A stretch of 64,000 bases of DNA, taken from positions 1 through 64,000 of the forward strand of contig JAMCUL010000015.1 in assembly GCA_023381355.1 (NCBI GenBank). Direction: 5' to 3'. This DNA comes from Thermoplasmatota archaeon. GTDB lineage: Archaea; Thermoplasmatota; Thermoplasmata; Thermoplasmatales; Thermoplasmataceae. Each line of letters begins with the position of its first letter. The stretch's first letter is position 1. Positions 53,463 to 61,182 of this stretch are shown here, piece after piece. The translations under genes were made by a program, and so were the position numbers. The notes under the pieces were generated by a model. That model worked only from the letters and a program-made list of their open reading frames with translations, was not told where the DNA came from and ran no database searches.

Positions 53463-55214
53463 TCACTCCTTTTTCCTGCCGAAGAATCCCTTCTTCTGCT
53501 TTCTTTCATCGTGCCCTGTCTCCTCCACGTTCCTGTACGGGCCGTATACTATCCTCTGGAGCCTTTCTATGTATTCATCGCTCTCTTCAATGGAAGATTT
53601 TGAGAGATCTGATATAAGTGTCCTGCATAGTGAATTGACGTCCTCATCCCTCATATCATGGTTGTACTTTTCAAGTATGTCAATGAACTGCCCAAGTGTG
53701 GATGGCTTCCTCTTCAGGGTATCCTCTATAACCCTCATGTAAAGCGAGTACATCTGCTTTGATGAATCCCTGACATCTTCCATAAGGTTCAGGGCCTGAT
53801 CAAGCTGCTCCATGGTCATTTTCTCCTTGAGCTTGAGGCGGTACCACTCCTCGAAGACATCCGGCATGGAAGAAAATATGAGCGATACATTTCTCCTATT
53901 GTTCAGGGGGTTGCCGGATTCGTTTGTGATGACTCCAGACATCACATCGCTCTTGTACAGCCTCGGCTCATTCATGTACATGGAAACAAATTTTTCAACA
54001 TCCTCACTTCTCACAGAATACTGGAATAATATGGATATAATCTCCCTGACCTTCATTGCAGCATCAGATGTCTCTGTTGACTTCCTGAAGGAATCCGAAT
54101 AATAGTCTATCAGATTCCCAATGCGATCCGGGTGCTCCTTGACTATCTCCCTGATCTTCTGGATGTACTGCTCCCTTGTTAATATCATGCCCTCTTCCAT
54201 GGCATTGAATATAGCCTTCAGTCCCGAATCAAGATCCATCTCGCCGGACACAAGGAAGTCGAAATATGAGTCGGCAAGGATCTTGAGGTATTCCCCGAAC
54301 ATGGTCTCCATGGTGCTGAACCGGTTTATCTCCTCTATCCTTGAATACATGGATTCCAGTATTTCCCTTCCATACTTCTCAAGAAGCACTGCAAACTGCC
54401 ATAATATGCTGTTATCATTCTTCACAATCTCAAGATTCTCCCAGTAACCTCCCCTCGAAATCATGAGGGATTTTGGAGAATTATCCATGTTAATTATGTA
54501 TGTATCAGGTCCAATCCTTGCGTTCAGGGATGTGGCACCTATATCAACGAACTGGTCTGCCATAAAGTCATAAACGAATGTGGAATATGTAAACGAAATT
54601 GCGCCCGGAAACAGGTTCTCAAGATTGACTATAACGTCGAAGAGATCATCTGGCCTGTTCTTTTTCAGGACCAGTTTCTTCCTGCCGGAATGCATGGAAA
54701 GAAGCAGGGGAAATATCATCTCCTTTGTTGTTCCCTCCGGGAATTGCCTTTTTCCATCATTCTCAACGTCAATGGTTATCTCGGGAAGTGTGAGAAAATC
54801 ATTGCCGATCTTCAACTTGAGAAGATCATTGACTGAATTGATTCCCTTGAGATGCTGTGAATCAACCAGATCGTAGTTTTTCCCAAGGTTTTTGAGGTTC
54901 TCAAAATCCATGATTATAAAATGTGAAAGAAGCGCACCATCCCTTCCATAGGTGTCCTTACCGATGTTTTTTATATAATTGAAGGCAAATTTTCCATCAG
55001 GCAGATCAAAGAAGCGCCTGCATTCACGGAAAGTGGTATTGTCAAGGGAGGCGGGAAGGCTGTGCGTATCCAGGAACTGGATATCTATGTCCTCAACCCC
55101 TGCACTTTTTGTGACGAGCTGATGGCCCTTCTTCGATCCCTTCTCAACCCATCCGTATATGACCTGTGATCCTTTCACAATGGAGCTCAAATTCCTCCCA
55201 CCTCTGCTATCCAC
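53463..55214 (-). CDS. GAP1-like (GTPase-associated protein 1) protein
   Basis: A 583-residue protein. The N-terminal domain has SQVIYGWVEKGSKKGHQLVT followed by YGRDGALLSHFIIM. These match the pattern of GAP1 N-terminal domains (an xYG..xGHQLL-like start, then GRxGxxxxHxLxI), known from bacterial NTP-dependent conflict systems. The middle and C-terminal parts are helical. It starts inside the end of the GTPase gene (28-base overlap), and a later TTG/GTG start is possible because the domain begins at residue 17. The role is inferred: a partner of the GTPase. Confidence 0.6.
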   Translation of the reverse strand: MDSRGGRNLSSIVKGSQVIYGWVEKGSKKGHQLVTKSAGVEDIDIQFLDTHSLPASLDNTTFRECRRFFDLPDGKFAFNYIKNIGKDTYGRDGALLSHFIIMDFENLKNLGKNYDLVDSQHLKGINSVNDLLKLKIGNDFLTLPEITIDVENDGKRQFPEGTTKEMIFPLLLSMHSGRKKLVLKKNRPDDLFDVIVNLENLFPGAISFTYSTFVYDFMADQFVDIGATSLNARIGPDTYIINMDNSPKSLMISRGGYWENLEIVKNDNSILWQFAVLLEKYGREILESMYSRIEEINRFSTMETMFGEYLKILADSYFDFLVSGEMDLDSGLKAIFNAMEEGMILTREQYIQKIREIVKEHPDRIGNLIDYYSDSFRKSTETSDAAMKVREIISILFQYSVRSEDVEKFVSMYMNEPRLYKSDVMSGVITNESGNPLNNRRNVSLIFSSMPDVFEEWYRLKLKEKMTMEQLDQALNLMEDVRDSSKQMYSLYMRVIEDTLKRKPSTLGQFIDILEKYNHDMRDEDVNSLCRTLISDLSKSSIEESDEYIERLQRIVYGPYRNVEETGHDERKQKKGFFGRKKE

Positions 55215-56764
55215 TGTGCAACATAGAGGAAGCCCTCATTGAATTCAGGATCAAACTTTATGTCAAGCCTGCCTCCGATATCAACATCCAGCTTCGGGAC
55301 TATTGTTCCGTCTGTATCCCTTTCGGTCTTGATGTAAATCTTGAACGCAGACGGATTCCTGATGTACTTCTTCACATAAGCGTTTGTATTCTTCAATATT
55401 TCAAGCAGCTGTATGGGGCTGTAATCTATAACAGCACTCGGGAGTGTGTCGGTCTTTGTGAATATGAATGCGATCCTGGGCGTATTCCTCTCAATTCTCG
55501 AGGTGATTATTGAATGGAGTATTCTCATGTACTCCAGGTCCTTGGTGGCCCATTCCCTGAATGTAGAGCAGTCTATCATTATCAGGTAGGCCCTTGATCT
55601 GAGAAGATACTCGAATCTTGTATTCATCAGCTGTGATCTTACATTCTCCTTCCCTCCCTGCAGGGTATTGAACCTCTCCCCTGCGATATCATTGACCCGC
55701 AGGTAGGTGCTGTTTATGCCAAACCTCTTCTTCCGTGAGAAATTAAACACGACTTCCCCAACCTTATCCACGGCAGTCAATTCAGGGAACTTATGCTCAG
55801 AAATTATTCTTCTCAGGTATTCCTCCATCAGCTCAATTCCCGGGTTCACCTCAATTGTAAGATTTGTTTTTGATTCAATATCTGGCATGAAGTGGAAGAA
55901 GTATGCCAGGAATGTGGTCTTTCCGGAGGCCGGAGGACCAACCATGGCTATTAACTCTCTCGGATCTATCCTTTTATCAACATTCGTTTTTTCTCTTGCA
56001 TTACTTTCCATGTTAACATCACCTGTAGCAGCCTGCGGCTGTGGGGCTGGAGAGGGCTCGGCAGGCCTTGGCTTCTCAGTCTTCAGTGGTTCAGACTTGC
56101 TGCCAACTTTTCCTCCATTCTTTATGAAGTCTATCCTCGAGTTCTTCGTGATAGAGCCTGAGGCGATAAACATCAGTCCAATAATGAATGGGAAAGCCAT
56201 GAGATCGGTCAGGTTATTCACGTTTGCCTGAATGATCTGGAATATTATTCCCAGTATGAGCGAAGCCACTCCAAGCCCTCTAGGGGATATTGTTATGAGG
56301 GCAAGAATTGCCGCGGCTATGTAGAGGGGAAACCAGAGGTGTATCAGTCCAATGCTGAATGAGCTCCGGTAGAATGAGTTCAGGGATGGACTGAAACCGG
56401 TGCCAAGCCCTATGAGAGGGAGTTCCAGGATCATTCCAATTCCTGTAAGAAAAGCGATGAAGGAATACATCCTTGGAGCACCTGAAAGGGTTCTGTGCAG
56501 GGATCCACCCGCCTGCCCAATCTTCCTGGAGGAGGATGCAGAAGCCCACATGAATACAAACCCAATATATGGAATAATTGAAAGTATTATCCACACTCCT
56601 GTATTGGTCAGTCCTGTTTTTGCACGCCTGTAGTAGATATCTGGCGAAGACATCAGGGCGCGGTTGGATCTTGATATCACCGAATACCTTGATGCGTACC
56701 ATATAATCATGACCAGTATTGCCAGTACAGTGACTGCTTCCTGAAGTTGGCCGGTTGGAGACAT
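55187..56764 (-). CDS. Membrane-anchored P-loop GTPase
   Basis: A 525-residue protein. Residues 8-205 hold about seven hydrophobic helices. A Pro/Glu-rich linker (220-265) follows, then a GTPase domain: G1 GPPASGKTT (276-284), G3 NDIAGER (358-364) and G4 TKTD (436-439). The tether puts the GTPase at the membrane. Overlap with the GAP1-like gene points to a functional pair. The double-GTPase-like proteins of GAP1 systems are the closest parallel I can name, though a second GTPase copy is not visible here. Confidence 0.75.
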   Translation of the reverse strand: MSPTGQLQEAVTVLAILVMIIWYASRYSVISRSNRALMSSPDIYYRRAKTGLTNTGVWIILSIIPYIGFVFMWASASSSRKIGQAGGSLHRTLSGAPRMYSFIAFLTGIGMILELPLIGLGTGFSPSLNSFYRSSFSIGLIHLWFPLYIAAAILALITISPRGLGVASLILGIIFQIIQANVNNLTDLMAFPFIIGLMFIASGSITKNSRIDFIKNGGKVGSKSEPLKTEKPRPAEPSPAPQPQAATGDVNMESNAREKTNVDKRIDPRELIAMVGPPASGKTTFLAYFFHFMPDIESKTNLTIEVNPGIELMEEYLRRIISEHKFPELTAVDKVGEVVFNFSRKKRFGINSTYLRVNDIAGERFNTLQGGKENVRSQLMNTRFEYLLRSRAYLIMIDCSTFREWATKDLEYMRILHSIITSRIERNTPRIAFIFTKTDTLPSAVIDYSPIQLLEILKNTNAYVKKYIRNPSAFKIYIKTERDTDGTIVPKLDVDIGGRLDIKFDPEFNEGFLYVAQWIAEVGGI

Positions 56765-56783
56765 TAGTTACACCACAGCAGGG

Positions 56784-58652
56784 TTACTTCACCTTTTCTG
56801 AAATCCTGAACACTTCCTCTCCATTTACGCTGTCTATTTTTCCCAGGCCCTCTTTTTCCATTCTCTTCCAGGCAGCCGTAACATCACCTTCTCCAAGACC
56901 GGTGGACCTTGCGATGGTCTTGTTCCTTGTTACTCCTGTTATGCTGCACTCGGATATTGTCTCGCCTTTCACAGCCTGGTAATTCTTCTCGCCCTCATCA
57001 ACAGCCACTGTCAGTATGTTAGCGACCTGCTCTGATGTCCTGTCGTTTTTATCTGAGTAGATCCTGCCATCCCTTGTATCCCTGAGTATCATCGAAACAC
57101 TTGACCCTGAAAGGCCATTATTATTGATGTTCTGTACGTACTGTATCACGTCAGGGGAGAATCCGTTTGGGGACCCAATTATGGAAACGATATACATATT
57201 CAGGTCTGATGCCATTGAGAGGAGTTTTGCATAATGTCCTGATATATCCTTTATATTGACAGGAGTCTGGTCAATTCCAGTACCCGCCTTTGCAGTAGCC
57301 TGGAAGGTGGCATCATGTGCGATGAATGCAAAGTTGAGACCGAACCTGACATCAGGCTTGAATATACGGGAAATATTGAAATAAGCGGTCATTCCCCTGG
57401 TGATTCCTGACGATTTGCCGGTTTCCTCCATCTCCCTGATCTTCCTTGCCATATCCTTCTTCCTGATTGAAGCCTCATATGACACAGGTGGTACGAAGAT
57501 TTCAATTGAATCCCTCCTTGAAAAGGACAGAAAAGTGGTTTCGAAGAATGAATCCCTCCTGAGCCTTGCCTGATCCTCTGACACAGAATATGAAGAATCG
57601 AAAGAGGTGCTTGTGCCTCCACTGAGTACCGTCGTAAGCTCCTTGATTGAATCCAGTGACCTGAGTGGATTTACGACAAGAGCCGGATACGTGGCATCAG
57701 CCTCTTCAAGGAGGGCATCGAGTCTCTTTCCCTCAATATCCTTGAGGAACGGGTTGGAACGCATCTCAAAATCTGTTTCCAGTTTCCCCTTCTCGCTCTC
57801 AACCTCAGCAATCTTCGTTTTTATCCTGATATTGAAATCGTTGAACCCCCTTATCAGTGCATCAACGTCCCTCTTCCTCAGTTCATCCACATTTCCAGCC
57901 TGGGCAAGGGCAAGAAGGGACCTGAATTCATCATTCAATCTGAGGAGTTCCGCTGATGAGAGGATTTCCCTCAGTTCCTTCTCAACCTGCATCCTCCTGT
58001 TCTCTATGTTCATGACCCTCTTTATGGCGTTCTCGTAATTTACAAACATCTTCCTAATCTGGCCTGGGTCCTTCTGTATGTAACCTATGATTCCCTCTGA
58101 AATTTTCTCGAATCTTGTCCTGTACTTCTCTTCCATTCCCTTGGATATCTCTCCCCTCACATTCTTACCCGACAGTATATCAATGGAGCCAAGGAAATCC
58201 TCCATGTTCTCCTCATACCATTCCTTTATCAGCCTGTATATCTGGTCATCCTTGTTCATCAGGAGTGTTGTTATGGACTCGCTGTTAAGTGAATCGATTT
58301 TTGAGAATTTATCAAGTTTCTCCATAGATTCATATTCATCCTCTGTGAACTTTGATATGATTCTTGAAATATCATTGTCGTTGATGATCTTCCCCTCAAT
58401 ATCCTTCTTCAACGCAAGAGCAATCTTCAGCTGTGCGAGCTTGAAGTTGGCCAGTCCACTCTGCATGACCTGGGTTGAAAGGCTTTCTCCACAACGGCTC
58501 TCCATGGAGGAATAAAGTGCCTCAAGTTCTGCAAACAATCTCTTCTTGGAAATCAGATCCAACCTCAGAATTTCGTTGAAATCCCTTGAAGATTCGGTGT
58601 AAGATCTTCTTAAATTTGATAAACAGTCGCTTTCCATCATGACCCTCAACAA
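56784..58652 (-). CDS. Long coiled-coil protein with C-terminal winged helix
   Basis: A 622-residue protein. Residues 1-330 are predicted coiled coil with repeated heptads (ENRRMQVEKELREILSSAEL, AEVESEKGKLETDFEM). Then comes a mixed alpha/beta domain (FGLNFAFIAHDATFQ, LNMYIVSIIGSPNGF), and the last 60 residues form a winged helix (TRNKTIARSTGLGEGDVTAA, WKRMEKEGLGKID). It heads the operon with its promoter in the 68-base divergent gap (TATA box near 58672 on the minus strand). No named family. It could be a tether or a fibre. Confidence 0.65.
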   Translation of the reverse strand: MLRVMMESDCLSNLRRSYTESSRDFNEILRLDLISKKRLFAELEALYSSMESRCGESLSTQVMQSGLANFKLAQLKIALALKKDIEGKIINDNDISRIISKFTEDEYESMEKLDKFSKIDSLNSESITTLLMNKDDQIYRLIKEWYEENMEDFLGSIDILSGKNVRGEISKGMEEKYRTRFEKISEGIIGYIQKDPGQIRKMFVNYENAIKRVMNIENRRMQVEKELREILSSAELLRLNDEFRSLLALAQAGNVDELRKRDVDALIRGFNDFNIRIKTKIAEVESEKGKLETDFEMRSNPFLKDIEGKRLDALLEEADATYPALVVNPLRSLDSIKELTTVLSGGTSTSFDSSYSVSEDQARLRRDSFFETTFLSFSRRDSIEIFVPPVSYEASIRKKDMARKIREMEETGKSSGITRGMTAYFNISRIFKPDVRFGLNFAFIAHDATFQATAKAGTGIDQTPVNIKDISGHYAKLLSMASDLNMYIVSIIGSPNGFSPDVIQYVQNINNNGLSGSSVSMILRDTRDGRIYSDKNDRTSEQVANILTVAVDEGEKNYQAVKGETISECSITGVTRNKTIARSTGLGEGDVTAAWKRMEKEGLGKIDSVNGEEVFRISEKVK

Positions 58653-58720
58653 CCTAATATGAAAGCGTTTATATATATTGCTTTCCCCAAGGATGGAAAA
58701 ATCTTAATAATGAATTAAAG

Positions 58721-59551
58721 ATGGAAGAAAACATGATATCTCCTGATAGTGGGCGGATACAGGTCCTGGTCTCAGAGATAGAGAAGATGACAGGGGACTT
58801 AGTTATCGTAATTGTCTCGGATCTGTTCAGGCAACCCGGGAAAAGGTCTGTGGACATGGCGCTGAAATTCGTTGAGAGGATTGCAGCCGATAACAAGGAA
58901 GGTGGCAATCCAGGTGGAGGAATTCTTGTAATTCTCCAGGGAAGCGCCAAATTCTCCAGGCAATCACTGATGAAGATGAGGCTCCTGGCTGATTCTTTTC
59001 CAATCAGGTTCATGCCCGCAGGCAGCATTTCGTCACTTTTTACGGCCTTCGTTTCGGTCGGGCAGTGTGCAGGGAATTCTTCCTTTTATGATGAACTCGG
59101 GGTGAGCATGTTCAACATCCCGATGCAGGACCTTGTCGTGGATTTTACGGAAATCACATCAGGATTGCAATTCTTTCCAGTTGATACGGAGACTATGAGA
59201 CACCTTCCGGAAAACTGGCCAGGAACATCCCGGACAGGCAGTTCATCAGGCTCAATTGCATTAAATGGCTATTCAGAGAGCCTTGCCTTCAATTCATATC
59301 TTGTTTCACTGAAGAGCACATTCGGGATGGATGATTCTCTTATCGGGAAGGGTTATGGGATTGAGCCAGTCAGCAACAGCATAATGAAATTTGTGAACCT
59401 GGATGTGGAAATGAAAAGCCTTCCCGATCTTGTCAGGGAACTGCGACAAGGGCTATCTTCTTTCACTGCCTCAATAGATGAGCCATTCCTCGCCATTTTT
59501 GGAAGCAGCATCTCCAGATATACAGCCGGTGAATCAGGTGAATGGCAATGA
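58721..59551 (+). CDS. Hypothetical protein, possible ClpP/SDH-like fold
   Basis: A 276-residue protein. DLVIVIVSDLFRQPG, GGGILVILQGSAKFSRQSLM, PIRFMPAGSISSLFTAFVSV and YDELGVSMFNIP appear in an order reminiscent of ClpP-fold serine dehydrogenase proteinases (helix-strand repeats, A-S-L-F-T-A loop and SDELG-like segment). The resemblance is only by eye and I see no certain catalytic triad. The stop overlaps the start of ATPase 3 (ATGA), so it is its likely partner. Confidence 0.55.
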   Translation: MEENMISPDSGRIQVLVSEIEKMTGDLVIVIVSDLFRQPGKRSVDMALKFVERIAADNKEGGNPGGGILVILQGSAKFSRQSLMKMRLLADSFPIRFMPAGSISSLFTAFVSVGQCAGNSSFYDELGVSMFNIPMQDLVVDFTEITSGLQFFPVDTETMRHLPENWPGTSRTGSSSGSIALNGYSESLAFNSYLVSLKSTFGMDDSLIGKGYGIEPVSNSIMKFVNLDVEMKSLPDLVRELRQGLSSFTASIDEPFLAIFGSSISRYTAGESGEWQ

Positions 59552-60657
59552 GCAGAGGCAGGAATCTGAGCAGCCTCCTCAGGGATGGGCTCGAATATGA
59601 GTCGTCAGGGCAGAAGGAGAAAGCAGCCCAGTGCTATGACGAATCGATCCTCATATTGAGGGATGAGATGAAGAGGTCGGACCTTATACAGCAGGAGGTA
59701 TTGAAGAGGCAGATAAGGTCACTCGAGAGTGCAATACAGAAGATGAATCTCCCGGGAAAGGGGAAGGTTGTTGAGGAAGGACCGAAGGATGAGGCTTCAG
59801 CAATCCTGCAGGAGCTTGGCCTCAGCGTATCCCAGGGCGAGGGGCCAGCATTGAATGAGGTTGTGGGAATGGATGACCTGAAGAAGGAACTCTTCACCAA
59901 GATCATATATCCGCTGAAATTTCCTGATCTCGCAAGGGAATTCAACATCAATCCGGGAGGTGGCCTCCTTCTATATGGCCCACCTGGAAATGGGAAGACA
60001 TTCATAGTCAGGGCGCTGGCAAGGGAGGTCAGCATGAATTTCATATATGTGAATCCGTCATCGCTTTTCAGCCAGTGGTTCGGGAATTTTGAGAAGAATA
60101 TATCATCACTGTTCAGGGCTGCGAAGATGCTTTCCCCCTCAATCCTCTTCTTCGATGAACTTGACAGCCTGTTTCCGTCCAGGGATCAGAGCACCAGTGA
60201 TGCCTCGAGAAGAGGAGTTTCACAGTTCCTCAATGAAATGGGAGGATTCAGGGAGGATCCTTCAAAGCCCGTTCTGATACTTGGCGCAACAAATGTTCCC
60301 TGGCAGCTTGATCCTGCTGTAACAAGGCCTGGAAGGTTTGACCGCCTCATTTATATCCCTCCTCCGGACAGCAGGTCAAGAGCCGAAATAGTGAGGCAGT
60401 ACATGTCAAGGGTTTCAAGAAAGGGGGAGATTGATTTCGAGAAAATCGGTGAAATGACGCAGGGATACAGTGCAGCAGACATGGAATATCTCTGCAAGTA
60501 TTCATCACAGAAAGCCTTCATGAAATCAGTGGAAGGAAAGGGCGATGAAATGGTAACCATGGATACATTCATAGAATCACTTGAGGTTGTTAAGCCTTCC
60601 GTGAACCGGAACGTGATAGAACGGTACAGGAGATTTGAGGAGCAGCGAAAGGAATAG
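59548..60657 (+). CDS. MIT-AAA ATPase, Vps4-type (ATPase 3)
   Basis: A protein of about 369 residues. Residues 5-65 form an MIT-like domain (LLRDGLEYESSGQKEKAAQC, SILILRDEM, QQEVLKRQIRSLESAIQ). The ATPase domain has Walker A GPPGNGKT, pore loop FSQWFGNFEKNISSLF, Walker B FFDELD, the NVPWQLDPAV sensor and TRPGRFDRLIYIPPP with two arginines. The residue Asn in the P-loop differs from the Thr of its two sisters. I take ATG 59548 because it overlaps the upstream stop. An earlier ATG at 59542 adds two residues. Confidence 0.85.
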   Translation: MSRGRNLSSLLRDGLEYESSGQKEKAAQCYDESILILRDEMKRSDLIQQEVLKRQIRSLESAIQKMNLPGKGKVVEEGPKDEASAILQELGLSVSQGEGPALNEVVGMDDLKKELFTKIIYPLKFPDLAREFNINPGGGLLLYGPPGNGKTFIVRALAREVSMNFIYVNPSSLFSQWFGNFEKNISSLFRAAKMLSPSILFFDELDSLFPSRDQSTSDASRRGVSQFLNEMGGFREDPSKPVLILGATNVPWQLDPAVTRPGRFDRLIYIPPPDSRSRAEIVRQYMSRVSRKGEIDFEKIGEMTQGYSAADMEYLCKYSSQKAFMKSVEGKGDEMVTMDTFIESLEVVKPSVNRNVIERYRRFEEQRKE

Positions 60658-60658
60658 G

Positions 60659-61174
60659 TCAGTTGAATTTATCGTAGAACCAGTAGGCATCCCATGGGGA
60701 AGTTATGAGCACATCTCCATCCCTGAATTTCCTGTCTATCAATTTTCCATATATGCACATCCTTCTCTCCTCAAAGAGCAGTTCATATTCTTCAGGCATT
60801 GCAGTAGAATAAAAGATGAAGAATGCCCTGAATAGAGTTAGCGTGATTTCGGTATTTGCCTCCCTTATGCTCCTGTTATTGGCCTGGACATAATCAGCCA
60901 CAGTCTGCAGCCCGAGATCAAGGATCTTCTTCTTGACATCAATATCCGGCGAGATGCTTCCAGGCTTATTGCCGATATTCTTGCATTCCAGTGATTCTAT
61001 GGGTGTATTGCTGTACCTCGAGGAGAGGAATCCATGAAGATCAGGGCCAGAATTATCAAGCGATATAAATATCCGTGAAGGCTCCATTTCCTCAAGATAT
61101 GAGTGAAGGGATTTCATGCTTCCATCTTTCCCGAGATCATTCAGAACCTCGTATATGACTATCTTTCCTGTCAT
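60659..61174 (-). CDS. Hypothetical protein, 171 aa
   Basis: A 171-residue alpha/beta protein (MTGKIVIYEVLNDLGKDGSM at its start) with no family I recognise. It begins eight bases after the aCPSF1-type gene stops, in the same direction, so they may share a transcript. It converges with ATPase 3 (one base apart). Confidence 0.55.
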   Translation of the reverse strand: MTGKIVIYEVLNDLGKDGSMKSLHSYLEEMEPSRIFISLDNSGPDLHGFLSSRYSNTPIESLECKNIGNKPGSISPDIDVKKKILDLGLQTVADYVQANNRSIREANTEITLTLFRAFFIFYSTAMPEEYELLFEERRMCIYGKLIDRKFRDGDVLITSPWDAYWFYDKFN

Positions 61175-61182
61175 GTTTCCTC

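Noticed and set aside
52036-60657. A classical phage-defence island
   Set aside because: GAP1/GTPase proteins hint at conflict systems, but there is no nuclease or other obvious effector, and the neighbours point to membrane work. Left open, not claimed.
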